Shown here: positions 26,041 to 34,596 of the stretch, piece after piece
How the letters are laid out: each line of letters begins with the position of its first letter
Numbering within the stretch: position 1 is the stretch's first letter
Assembly: GCF_947502995.1 (NCBI RefSeq)
Contig: NZ_CANNBW010000018.1
Coordinates: forward strand, 1 to 64,000
DNA length: 64,000 nucleotides
DNA from: an uncultured Tenacibaculum sp.
GTDB taxonomy: Bacteria > Bacteroidota > Bacteroidia > Flavobacteriales > Flavobacteriaceae
Reading direction: 5' to 3'
Notes under the pieces: generated by a model
Told to the model about the DNA's origin: nothing
What the model saw: only the letters and a program-made list of their open reading frames with translations
The model's database searches: none
Program-made: the position numbers and the translations under genes

Positions 26041-28410
26041 TTATAGTTTTTTTCCTAAAATATTAGTTGCTATAGTGGTAAACACCACTATACTTATTGA
26101 ACTTAAAGGCATTAAAATTGCAGCAATTACAGGAGATAATTGCCCGGTTACAGCGAAATACAATCCGACACTATTATATACCAGAGAGATGATAAAACAG
26201 TATTGGATAATACGCATCGTTTGTTTTGTAGCTCTTATAAATTTTGGTAGTTTTTCAAACTGATTTGCATCTAAAATTGCATCACAAGCTGGTGAAAACA
26301 CATTAATATCTTCAGAGACTGCAATACCAACTTCACTTTGCATTAAAGCTCCGGCATCATTTAATCCGTCTCCAATCATCGCCACATTTTTATGCTTCTT
26401 TTGAAGTTGAGAAACATAGTCTAATTTATCTTCTGGTTTTTGATTGAATAATAATGTCGTGTTCTCTGGTAATCTTTTTTTCAAATACACTTTTTCTCCT
26501 TCATTATCTCCTGAAACAACAGAAAGATCATATGCTGAAAACGTTTGAAATACTTCATCTACATGTTTACGATAAGTATTTTTTAATGTGAACTTCCCTT
26601 TATAATTATTCTGAATACTTACATGTACAGAAGTATCTGAACTAAATTGTTCCTTTTCATTTTTCACAAAAGAAGCAGATCCAACTTTAACATCAACAGT
26701 AGCTACAGTTGCTTGTAATCCTTTTCCTGTATGTTCAAAAACCTGACTCTCTTTCTCCAAAGGAATGTTCGTCATAGTTTCATAAATTGTTCTACTTAAA
26801 GGATGATTCGAAGCTCGTAATGTTGCTTTTAAAGCTTTTTCTTCATTAAAACTTAAGACAGAACCTGTGTATTTTACTTCACTATTTGCTCTAGTTGTTA
26901 GGGTTCCTGTTTTATCGAAAACCAATGCGTCTACTTTTGCTAACTGCTCTATAACTGTAGCGTTTTTTAAATAGAATTTTTGCTTACCAAAAATTCGTAA
27001 CATATTACCTAAAGTAAAAGGAGCTGCTAACGCAATTGCACACGGGCAAGCGATAATAAGTACAGCTGTAAAAACATTTAAAACTTTAGTTGCATCTGTG
27101 AAAAACCAAAACACACTTGCTAGAACAGCAATGGTAAGAATAGCAATGGTGAAGTTTTTGCTTATTTTATTGGTAATGGTTGTAAACTTGCTGGTTTTAT
27201 CTTTTTCGAAAACGGCGTTACTCCACAATTGCGTTAAATAACTTTGTTCTACAGAATTGATTGCCTCAATTTCTATAGCTCCTGACAATTGTTTTCCTCC
27301 AGCAAATAATTTATCTCCTGATTTCTTCTGAACCGGATTTGCTTCACCCGTAACAAAACTGTAATCAATTTGAGCATTTCCATTGATTAGAATTCCATCT
27401 ACTGGTATTAATTCTTGATTACGAATTAAAATACGATCTCCTTTTTCAATCTTATAAATCTGAATAGTTTCTTCATTTCCGTTTTTATTCACTTTCGTGA
27501 CAGCAATCGGAAAATAAGATTTATAATCACGCTCAAACGATAAGTAATTATATGTTTTTTGTTGAAAGAATTTTCCTAGTAACAAAAAGAAAACCAATCC
27601 CGTTAAACTATCGAAAAAACCACTTCCTAAATCTAATAACACCTCAACAATACTTCTGATAAAAAGCACTAAAATTCCTAATGCGATAGGAACATCGATA
27701 TTCAATAATTTAGATCGCAACCCTTTATAAGCAGAGATCAGATAATCTTGCGCTGCATACACAACTACAGGAATAGAAAAAGCAAACATCAACCAACGAA
27801 ATGTATGTTTATACTTTTCTAGCCAAAATTCATTCACTTCAAAATATTCTGGAAAAGAAAGCAACATTACATTTCCGAAAGCAAAACCAGCCAAACCTAA
27901 TTTATAAATTAAACTACGATCGACATTTTTACTTCCTGATTCATAATCTTCTAAAGAAATATAAGGTTCGTAACCAATGGAACTCAGCAATAACACTATT
28001 TCCTTGAGACTAATTTGATCAACTTTGTATGTAATACGTACACTCTTTTTAGGAAAATTAACTTGTGTAGTTACGATTCCTTTTTGAAGTTTCTGAAGGT
28101 TTTCTAACACCCAAATACATGAACTACAATGAATATGCGGAATGTATACATCTACAATCTGAACATTTTCGTCGTTAAATGAAAGTAATTTTTGAATGAT
28201 ACTTTCATCATCTAAATAATCGTATTTACCTTGAATATCTAATGGTGTTGCTCCCGGACTTTCTTGTAGATCGTAATAGCATGTTAAATCGTTTAGTGAA
28301 AAAATCTCGTAAACTGTTTTACATCCATTGCAACAAAACGATTTATCATCAAATTCTATTTTTTGATGCTCATTACATTCATCTCCACAGTGATAACATG
28401 TTGTTTTCAT
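26041..28410 (-). CDS. ccoI: Copper-translocating P-type ATPase for cbb3 oxidase (CcoI/FixI)
   Basis: A P1B-type ATPase of about 789 aa. The N-terminus has a Cys-rich metal-binding segment (CYHCGDEC, FCCNGC) and a heavy-metal-associated domain with HCSSCIW. Eight membrane helices include the transport motif CPC (IIACPCAIALAAPF). The phosphorylation motif is DKTGTLT, the TGE motif is present as VTGEANPV, and the hinge is GDGLNDAG. CcoI exports copper for the CuB centre. The frame opens with a GTG at 28416, but the ATG two codons later (28410, MKTTCYHCG) is the likely start. Confidence 0.94.
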   Translation of the reverse strand: MKTTCYHCGDECNEHQKIEFDDKSFCCNGCKTVYEIFSLNDLTCYYDLQESPGATPLDIQGKYDYLDDESIIQKLLSFNDENVQIVDVYIPHIHCSSCIWVLENLQKLQKGIVTTQVNFPKKSVRITYKVDQISLKEIVLLLSSIGYEPYISLEDYESGSKNVDRSLIYKLGLAGFAFGNVMLLSFPEYFEVNEFWLEKYKHTFRWLMFAFSIPVVVYAAQDYLISAYKGLRSKLLNIDVPIALGILVLFIRSIVEVLLDLGSGFFDSLTGLVFFLLLGKFFQQKTYNYLSFERDYKSYFPIAVTKVNKNGNEETIQIYKIEKGDRILIRNQELIPVDGILINGNAQIDYSFVTGEANPVQKKSGDKLFAGGKQLSGAIEIEAINSVEQSYLTQLWSNAVFEKDKTSKFTTITNKISKNFTIAILTIAVLASVFWFFTDATKVLNVFTAVLIIACPCAIALAAPFTLGNMLRIFGKQKFYLKNATVIEQLAKVDALVFDKTGTLTTRANSEVKYTGSVLSFNEEKALKATLRASNHPLSRTIYETMTNIPLEKESQVFEHTGKGLQATVATVDVKVGSASFVKNEKEQFSSDTSVHVSIQNNYKGKFTLKNTYRKHVDEVFQTFSAYDLSVVSGDNEGEKVYLKKRLPENTTLLFNQKPEDKLDYVSQLQKKHKNVAMIGDGLNDAGALMQSEVGIAVSEDINVFSPACDAILDANQFEKLPKFIRATKQTMRIIQYCFIISLVYNSVGLYFAVTGQLSPVIAAILMPLSSISIVVFTTIATNILGKKL

Positions 28411-28429
28411 ATACACGATTTACGTAAAG

Positions 28430-28472
28430 CAAATTTCTGTATGAAAAGAAAAGTAAACTATGATATTAATCA
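28430..28472 (-). promoter_or_regulatory. Predicted FNR-type promoter of ccoI-hemN
   Basis: TGAT-atta-ATCA (28461-28472) with a weaker -7 box GAAATTTG (28430-28437). The spacing is the same 36.5 bp as at the cbb3 operon promoter. Confidence 0.65.
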
Positions 28473-28481
28473 GTTCTGATC

Positions 28482-29354
28482 TTATAAAATGAAGCGATCT
28501 GACCAGTTTTGTTGTAATACTGGTTCTAATTTTTCTAAAGGAATTTCAATAGAATATGTTCCCACAAATGAAGGACACATAATACAATCGTTGAAGTAAA
28601 AAATGATGCGATTATCGTTAACTACAAAATCGTTTTTAGCAACTTCAAAATCATCTAAACTTACTTCGAAACATTCATAAAATAAATCTCCTTTAGCGAT
28701 TTGTGTTCTAATTTCTGAATTTAAAATTTGATGAACTTCTGATAAACTTCCAGGTAAAAAGTAATCTTCAAAGTGAAGAAGCTTTCCTTTTATTTTATCA
28801 AAATTTACTGTTTTAAAAGTGTAGTAAGCTGCTTTAGTTTGTGCGTAATGATTTTCTAAATAAAAGAGTACACTTATGTGCGTTTCTTTTTGTTGATAAA
28901 TCTTGTATTCTCCTATTCTGTGTTCTCGAATTGGATTTTTCTGTAGTGTATCACATAAGAGTTCTTGACTTTCTAAAACATCTTGTTCTATTCTTGAAAG
29001 TTGTATTAATTCATTCTCTACAAAATCATTAAAAAGTTCAAATTTCGGATTGTAATTTTCATCTAACTGTGGATAACAGAAATCAATTATATAATTATCT
29101 GTTTCTTTATACAGCTGTTTGTGTACGACATAATCTTTAATGAAGTTACTATCATCTTCATCTGATTTTATAGAATTAATTTTTACATTTTGCTGTAACT
29201 CTTCTGTATTAAGTTGAATGGTAACAGAATCATTAACAATTAATGAATCCTTACTACTAATTTCAGCAGTAATATGAGTTGGCTCTTTATCTAACTTACA
29301 ACCAATAATTACTAATACTACTATTAAAAAAGATATAATTCTCATAATCGACAT
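28482..29354 (-). CDS. Lipoprotein with DUF4163/DUF3298 (RsiV-like) domain
   Basis: A 290-aa predicted lipoprotein. A hydrophobic leader ends in the lipobox VIIGC, followed by a charged linker. From about residue 90 the DUF4163-DUF3298 pair is suggested by the ETDNYIIDFCYPQLDE start, YYTFKTVNFDKIKGKLLHFE and the final WSDRFIL. RsiV-type domains bind lysozyme in some Firmicutes, but the Bacteroidota members are uncharacterised. An FNR-like site lies 44-55 bp upstream. A second in-frame ATG at 29345 is an equally good start. Confidence 0.75.
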   Translation of the reverse strand: MSIMRIISFLIVVLVIIGCKLDKEPTHITAEISSKDSLIVNDSVTIQLNTEELQQNVKINSIKSDEDDSNFIKDYVVHKQLYKETDNYIIDFCYPQLDENYNPKFELFNDFVENELIQLSRIEQDVLESQELLCDTLQKNPIREHRIGEYKIYQQKETHISVLFYLENHYAQTKAAYYTFKTVNFDKIKGKLLHFEDYFLPGSLSEVHQILNSEIRTQIAKGDLFYECFEVSLDDFEVAKNDFVVNDNRIIFYFNDCIMCPSFVGTYSIEIPLEKLEPVLQQNWSDRFIL

Positions 29355-29366
29355 ATTTAATTATGA

Positions 29367-29409
29367 TAAAAGTATGTATCGTAGTACTTCTAAAAAATGA
29401 TAAAAATCA
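29367..29409 (-). promoter_or_regulatory. Predicted FNR-type promoter of the lipoprotein gene
   Basis: TGAT-aaaa-ATCA (29398-29409), whose last three bases overlap the stop codon of the regulator gene, with a -7 box TACTTTTA (29367-29374). The spacing is conserved at 36.5 bp. Confidence 0.6.
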
Positions 29410-30456
29410 TTCTACTAATTTTAAGGCTTCCATATCTACAATTTTAATATTTCTGCCTTCAATTTCTATAATTCCATTCTTTTTAAGTTTAGAAATACTT
29501 CGGATTAAAGTTTCGGTAGCAATACCTGCAACACTAGCTAAATCGTGTCGTGCTATTCTAATAATATCATCTGGATTTCTATTCATGCGTTCAGCAAATT
29601 TTAGTAGTGTTGCTGCTGTTTTTTTATGAACAGAATTATAGGCCATATCTAATAGTTGTTCTTTTACGTCTTTTAAATTATCAGCTAAAAGATCAACTAA
29701 ATCTAATACAACTTTATGATTTTTATGTAAAACTGAAATCAACTCCGATTTGTGAATCCCTACAAGTTCTGTTGCTTCCATAGTAACTGCTGTTTCTTGA
29801 TAAGGAATATTTTGAGAGAAAGAAGTATACCCGAATAAATCGTCTTCTTTATATAACGAAGTTGTTAACACTTTACCTTGTTCATTAAGCTTAGAACATT
29901 TCACTCCACCTTTAGTAACTAAATAAATATAATTAGAGTTATCGCCTTCTTCATAAACTTTTTCTTCTCCTTGAAAAGAAAAAACAGTTCCGTTATCATC
30001 AAAGAAATTTTTAAGATCATTTAAATCTCTAAGTTCATTTTCATTCGGAATTTCTTCAACAACTGTTTTCTGTTCTTTTAAAATTGAAGACTTTGCCAAT
30101 CTACTTTCAATTGCGCTAATTAATTCTTCTTCTGTAAAAGGTTTTGTGATATAATCGTCGGCTCCAAGATTCATTCCTTTGCGCACGTCACTTCGTTCTG
30201 TTTTTGCTGATAAAAAGATAAAAGGAGTAAATTGTGTTTTCGGATTTTTAGATAAAATTTCTAACACACCATAACCATCAATTTCAGGCATCATAATATC
30301 ACAAACGATTAAATCTGGTAATTCGCTCAATGCTTTTTCTATACCAACTTTACCATTTTCAGCCATAATTACTTCATAGTAATCGGTTAACTCTAGTAAT
30401 TCTGCTGTGTTTTCTCTTAATGTAATATCGTCTTCAATTAATAGAATTTTTCTCAT
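29407..30456 (-). CDS. Receiver-Crp/FNR fusion transcription regulator
   Basis: A 349-aa fusion. Residues 1-about 120 form a response-regulator receiver (acidic Glu8/Asp9/Asp10, phospho-acceptor Asp53 in VCDIMMPEIDG, Lys105 in YITKPF). About 150-265 form a cyclic-nucleotide-type beta-roll (FSFQGEEKVYEEGDNSNYIY). About 280-345 form a Crp-type winged helix whose recognition helix reads ATETLIRSISKLKKNG. The Glu and Arg of the FNR-type E-xx-(S)R motif are kept, which fits a TGA core. The only cysteine in the beta-roll is at VKCSK, so an FNR-type iron-sulfur cluster is unlikely. It overlaps the kinase gene by 4 bp. It is the probable regulator of the six FNR-like sites. Confidence 0.92.
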   Translation of the reverse strand: MRKILLIEDDITLRENTAELLELTDYYEVIMAENGKVGIEKALSELPDLIVCDIMMPEIDGYGVLEILSKNPKTQFTPFIFLSAKTERSDVRKGMNLGADDYITKPFTEEELISAIESRLAKSSILKEQKTVVEEIPNENELRDLNDLKNFFDDNGTVFSFQGEEKVYEEGDNSNYIYLVTKGGVKCSKLNEQGKVLTTSLYKEDDLFGYTSFSQNIPYQETAVTMEATELVGIHKSELISVLHKNHKVVLDLVDLLADNLKDVKEQLLDMAYNSVHKKTAATLLKFAERMNRNPDDIIRIARHDLASVAGIATETLIRSISKLKKNGIIEIEGRNIKIVDMEALKLVE

Positions 30457-31700
30457 AATTCAGCTTTGTTTGGTATCGTGACTATAAATGTTGAACCTAC
30501 ATTTTCTTTACTCGTAAAAGTAATGGTTCCTCCTAAGTTTTCTAAATGACTTTTTACAATATTTAAACCAATTCCTGTTCCTTCATTAAGCAATACATTT
30601 TCGGCTCTAAAATAACGTTGGAATATATTTTTTTGATCTTTCTCTGGAATTCCAAATCCTTGATCTTCTACTTGTACCGTAGTTTCTGAATGATTTTGTC
30701 GTACCGAAATTGTTATGGTTGTATTTTCTGGAGAATATTTTACAGCATTACTTAAAAGATTAAGAAAAGTAAGTTCCATAATCTTTTCATCTTGATGAAT
30801 TATAATGTCTTCCATATCTGAATTACACACAATTTCCTGACCTTTTTTAAATAATAAACTAGCTCCGCTAATCGCTTCTTTTATCGTTCTTTTAATCTGA
30901 AAAGAAGTCAAATTGTATTTAATCTCTCCTTTTTCTAGTTTTTCAACAGATAAGAAATCATTTAGAATGTTATTTAAATAATGAACTTTGTTCTTTATAA
31001 TCGATAAATGTTTTTCTCTTTTTTCTTGTTGTTCGGTTAATTTGTATTTCGACAACAACATCGTAGATGTTAAAATTCCGCTTAATGGCGTTTTAAATTC
31101 ATGCGATACTAATGACAAAAACTTTGTTTTTAATTCATTTAATTCTCGTTCTTTCTTTAACGCCACTTTCGCCTTTTTCTCTGCAACTATTCTTTTCTTA
31201 TTTTCTTCATCTAACTGCTGATTCATCTTTTCTAATTCATCTACAGTTTCACTTAAACTTTTGGTTCTTTCTCTTACCTTATTTTCTAGTTTGGTATTTA
31301 ATTCTAGTATTTCTAATTCTTGATGTTTTCTCAAAGAAATATCTACAACTAAAGCCATTGTATACATTTCTCCTTGCATTTCAAACGGATTTAAACCTAC
31401 TTCTATAGGAAATACACTTCCGTTTTTATGTGCAGCATACAAATCTCTTCCATGTCCCATTTGTCTTTTCTGCTGTACTTTTAAAAATGAATTAAAATGT
31501 GAATCGTGAGTTCCTTTATATTTTTGAGGAATTAATGTTTTTAATTGTTGATTTAACAATTCATCTTTGTTGTAACCAAACATTGCTTCAGCTGATGAGT
31601 TTACAACCATGATTTCTTGATTCTTATCTACAACAACTATACCTTCTGAAACAGCTTCAAAAAGAGTATCAAAAATTATTCTTTCTTCCTTGTCGAACAT
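30453..31700 (-). CDS. PAS sensor histidine kinase, FixL-like
   Basis: A 415-aa soluble kinase. The PAS domain (residues about 8-125) matches the haem-binding PAS of FixL. His65 (in THDSHF) aligns with the proximal haem ligand, and Arg85 (in GHGRDL), exactly 20 residues later as in FixL, aligns with the oxygen-sensing distal arginine. A coiled coil (about 130-190) leads to HisKA with His200 in LVSHEFKTPL, then a HATPase with DQGFGIP and TGIGLNIVKSH. It has no membrane segment. It is coupled to the receiver-Crp regulator by a 4-bp overlap. Haem binding is inferred from motif spacing only. Confidence 0.93.
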   Translation of the reverse strand: MFDKEERIIFDTLFEAVSEGIVVVDKNQEIMVVNSSAEAMFGYNKDELLNQQLKTLIPQKYKGTHDSHFNSFLKVQQKRQMGHGRDLYAAHKNGSVFPIEVGLNPFEMQGEMYTMALVVDISLRKHQELEILELNTKLENKVRERTKSLSETVDELEKMNQQLDEENKKRIVAEKKAKVALKKERELNELKTKFLSLVSHEFKTPLSGILTSTMLLSKYKLTEQQEKREKHLSIIKNKVHYLNNILNDFLSVEKLEKGEIKYNLTSFQIKRTIKEAISGASLLFKKGQEIVCNSDMEDIIIHQDEKIMELTFLNLLSNAVKYSPENTTITISVRQNHSETTVQVEDQGFGIPEKDQKNIFQRYFRAENVLLNEGTGIGLNIVKSHLENLGGTITFTSKENVGSTFIVTIPNKAEL

Positions 31701-31718
31701 TCAATTAGAAATTTGATA

Positions 31719-31792
31719 TAAAGATATATTTTATTAAAAAGAGTATAGCTGATATTTATCATTTCTAACTTCATTTGTTCATTTTATTTTTG
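31719..31792. promoter_or_regulatory. Divergent FNR-type promoter region shared by the kinase operon and the TerB-like gene
   Basis: One palindrome, TGAT-attt-ATCA (31750-31761), sits between two -7 boxes: TATCTTTA leftward (31719-31726, minus) and TATTTTTG rightward (31785-31792, plus). Each ends 36.5 bp from the centre of the palindrome. The sensor operon is therefore probably autoregulated. Confidence 0.7.
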
Positions 31793-31810
31793 TTCTGAAT
31801 CGTATTTAGA

Positions 31811-32221
31811 ATGAAAACACAAAAACTGAACATCAAGTTTTATCAGAATATTGCCAAAGTTTTTTATGCAGTTGCGAAGTCTGACAACAGTATTAATATG
31901 CATGAAATAAAAGCATTAAAACAAGTTGTAAAAGACAAATGGCTAATGATTGATGAAACTTTTGATATGTTTGGTACAGATACGGCTTATCAAATAGAAG
32001 TTGTATTTGATTGGTTATACAGTAAAAATGCAACTACCGAAGATTGTTTTACCGACTTTTTAGAATACTACAACAACTATTATTATTTCTTTACTCGAGA
32101 AATTAAGCAGTTGATTATAGAAACCTCGTATCGTATTGCTGAAGCTTTTAAAGGAAAAAATAAGGCTGAGCTTTTGATTTTAGAAAAACTAGAACATGAA
32201 TTAACTCGATTAGTTTCTTAA
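31811..32221 (+). CDS. Small TerB-like protein
   Basis: A 136-aa cytoplasmic, mainly helical protein. Residues 10-45 (FYQNIAKVFYAVAKSDNSIN, then EIKALKQVV) resemble the start of TerB/DjlA-like domains, where an acidic residue pair binds metal. No tellurite operon is nearby. It shares a divergent promoter region with the FixL-like kinase and is predicted to be oxygen-regulated. It converges with the next gene, with 1 bp between stop codons. The domain call is tentative. Confidence 0.75.
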   Translation: MKTQKLNIKFYQNIAKVFYAVAKSDNSINMHEIKALKQVVKDKWLMIDETFDMFGTDTAYQIEVVFDWLYSKNATTEDCFTDFLEYYNNYYYFFTREIKQLIIETSYRIAEAFKGKNKAELLILEKLEHELTRLVS

Positions 32222-32222
32222 G

Positions 32223-33272
32223 TTATTGTGATATAGAAAACTTACGTTCTAAAATTGGTTTTGTTTTCTTTTTTGTGACATCTCTATCGAATAAACGTTC
32301 TAGATTATTTCCTGAAACATCTTCGATTATTTTATCACATTTTAAAATATAATCACCTTTATTCCAAAAAGTATTTGGAGTAAATTCAATTACGCTTTCA
32401 TTGGTTTTGATTTTAAAACTTCCTGAAATTACTTGTCCATTTATATTGACAATTTGTAAGCTATTATGTAAACTTCCGAAATCTAAATTATCATTTAATT
32501 GAATTACTAAAGGCTGATTTGTATTTGACTTTGGAAAAACAAATTCCCATTTTTTTATACTTGGCTGAATTCTATCTGGACCAATAACATGAAAACTATG
32601 TTCAAATGTTTTTCCCATAGCAACACCTTCTGTATCTTTTAATTTTTCATCAATCTGTAAGGTATACGATACTCCTGCATTTAAAACTTCTCCCAAATGT
32701 TTATTCGGACCTAAATCCCTTTTTTGCCTTCCAGGTTCAATCCATAAGGTTAATAATTTTCCATCGTTAGATAACAAAGCGTTTTCTAAAGGCAGCAAAG
32801 CTCGATCTACTTTTTCTTTTGTTTTATTATTTATCAGCGTAATATGATTATAAATATTAGCTGGATTTACTGGTTTTGAAAAGGCAACATACCATTTTAA
32901 AAAATTGGAAGGTAATTTTGATGTATTCGGATAAATTGCTGCTACATTTAATTTTTTATAATCTGTTTTTAATGGAATTAAAAACTCAAAAAAAGAATCG
33001 TTTACAATAGCTGTATATGCTGTATTTAATTGAAAAGGTAATACCGGAGTAAAAGATAAACTAGATGCATCTTTAAAAAGATCTCCTAAAATAGCTTCCT
33101 TATTTGCTAATTGCTCGTGTGAAGTAAATGAACCTTTATACACTTTTATTTCTTGTATATTTTCACTTGTTTTTACTTCAATAAACTCTTGTGAAAAAGA
33201 AAACTTTGGAGATTGAGAAAACACCTCCAAAGTCATCAATAATACTATTGTAAAAATTCCTGATCGTATCAA
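32223..33272 (-). CDS. Secreted protein with bacterial Ig-like regions
   Basis: A 349-aa protein with a signal peptide (MIRSGIFTIVLLMTLEVFSQ). The body is beta-rich. The segment FSKPVNPANIYNHITLINN resembles Ig-like_5 domains (positive-strand pattern of 'substitute values for extremal conditions' proteins), and a second such unit starts near LVIQLNDNLDFGSL. It has no catalytic motif. The start is a TTG at 33272; no in-frame ATG lies between it and an upstream stop. It follows the propeller-like protein gene by 20 bp and is probably co-transcribed. Confidence 0.75.
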   Translation of the reverse strand: MIRSGIFTIVLLMTLEVFSQSPKFSFSQEFIEVKTSENIQEIKVYKGSFTSHEQLANKEAILGDLFKDASSLSFTPVLPFQLNTAYTAIVNDSFFEFLIPLKTDYKKLNVAAIYPNTSKLPSNFLKWYVAFSKPVNPANIYNHITLINNKTKEKVDRALLPLENALLSNDGKLLTLWIEPGRQKRDLGPNKHLGEVLNAGVSYTLQIDEKLKDTEGVAMGKTFEHSFHVIGPDRIQPSIKKWEFVFPKSNTNQPLVIQLNDNLDFGSLHNSLQIVNINGQVISGSFKIKTNESVIEFTPNTFWNKGDYILKCDKIIEDVSGNNLERLFDRDVTKKKTKPILERKFSISQ

Positions 33273-33292
33273 ATTGAACTCTAATTATATGA

Positions 33293-34393
33293 TTATAACC
33301 AACGATTAGAACTTGTTTTTAAAGCTAATTTCCCATTAGATTCTCTTTGAATGAAAACAAACTCTTTATCGTTAAGCTTATCTAATTGTTGCACGTTTAC
33401 AAATGGTAAGTTAATAAAATCTACTCCTTCTGTTCCTGCTCGTTCTTTAACTCTGGTTGTTAATGAATTTCCAAAAGACTCGATATCTGAAACCTTAAAT
33501 TTCATTAACGCTCTGTTAGAATTCGCCATTAGAATAAAACGTTTTCCTTTATTGTTTGTCATTTCAATAATATCTAAAGGTGTATTCCAATTTCCTAATT
33601 CAGCAACAGTTCTTCCTTTTGTATGAGAACCTGGTGTTAAACTTTCCATAGGAAAAACAACCAATGGCGTACAGGTATAACTAGCAATAATGTGTGGTTG
33701 ATTATTTATAGTTGTAGTCATGAACGTTTTTATTGGTGCATGAGTTTCATATTTTCCGTGGGCTGCGTGATAAATTTCTAAAGAACTATCACTTTGCTTG
33801 TTTGTGAAAGGAAAAGGAATTGCTCTAAAAGTTGAAGCAAACTCTGCATTACTTAAACCAGAAACCATAATTTGTCCGTTTGCAAATTGAATATCAGTAA
33901 TTGCTAAACTACGTAACGGTCTACCTCTTCTATCTTTAGCATCTGCATTCACCACATTTGAAACATTTACTTTTGAAAATGATACTGATTTTAGTGGAAC
34001 ATTTTCTAATGTATTGTTGTTTACCAAGAATAAAAACGATTTTCCTGAACTGTGTTGCGCTCCTAGATAAATATTTTGATTTACAGGATTTACAACCATA
34101 TCGATAATTTGTAATTGATCACTATCAGATCCTAAAAGCTGACCTAAAAGTGCTTCAATATCTTTTAAATATAATTTTTGATTTGTTGCCTTTTTTGCTG
34201 AACTCATATCTACAGCTACAACTTGAGAATTCTTACTATCCCCTAAAAACAATATTCCTTTTGGACCAAAAGTCATGGCATTTATTGAACCAATTTCTGG
34301 ATTTCCAGTTACAAAATCTTCTGTTAATGAATCAACTGCATAAATAGGTATGCATAACAATCCAATAATTAGTGTAAGTATTAATTTTTTCAT
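33293..34393 (-). CDS. Secreted propeller-like protein of unknown function
   Basis: A protein of about 366 aa with a signal peptide (MKKLILTLIIGLLCIPIYA). It has repeated blade-like segments such as INAMTFGPKGILFLGDSKNS, NQNIYLGAQHSSGKSFLF and ITDIQFANGQIMVSGLSNAE, suggesting a beta-propeller. The open frame extends to a TTG at 34414, but the TAnnTTTG box TAACTTTG at 34412-34419 would overlap it. The ATG at 34393 is therefore chosen. No enzyme motif is seen. It is probably in an operon with the Ig-like protein downstream. Confidence 0.8.
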   Translation of the reverse strand: MKKLILTLIIGLLCIPIYAVDSLTEDFVTGNPEIGSINAMTFGPKGILFLGDSKNSQVVAVDMSSAKKATNQKLYLKDIEALLGQLLGSDSDQLQIIDMVVNPVNQNIYLGAQHSSGKSFLFLVNNNTLENVPLKSVSFSKVNVSNVVNADAKDRRGRPLRSLAITDIQFANGQIMVSGLSNAEFASTFRAIPFPFTNKQSDSSLEIYHAAHGKYETHAPIKTFMTTTINNQPHIIASYTCTPLVVFPMESLTPGSHTKGRTVAELGNWNTPLDIIEMTNNKGKRFILMANSNRALMKFKVSDIESFGNSLTTRVKERAGTEGVDFINLPFVNVQQLDKLNDKEFVFIQRESNGKLALKTSSNRWL

Positions 34394-34536
34394 TGTTTGA
34401 TTTATTTCTACCAAAGTTAAACATTACAAAAGCTGATAATCGTGAAAGAAATGTTAACGTTTGTATACTTTAACACAGATAAACCACTTAAAAACAAAAT
34501 TTTACACAATCACATCGATTTGTTAAGTATAAAACA

Positions 34537-34565
34537 AAAGAGGTTCAATTTCTTGAAACCTCTTT
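34537..34565 (-). terminator. Terminator of the DUF3325-DUF3649-PepSY operon
   Basis: AAAGAGGTTCAA pairs with TTGAAACCTCTTT (one bulged A), 32 bp past the stop codon at 34597, with A/T-rich flanks. Confidence 0.7.
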
Positions 34566-34596
34566 ACATACTTATAATTATATCTGTCTTTAAATT

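Noticed and set aside
29407..30456. Oxygen sensing by an FNR-type iron-sulfur cluster
   Set aside because: Only one cysteine lies in the sensory beta-roll, so four cluster ligands are absent; sensing more likely resides in the PAS kinase.
31112..31408. 98-codon plus-strand frame inside the FixL-like kinase gene
   Set aside because: Opposite strand of a strongly supported gene; hydrophobic Leu/Phe/Ser-rich translation typical of antisense frames.
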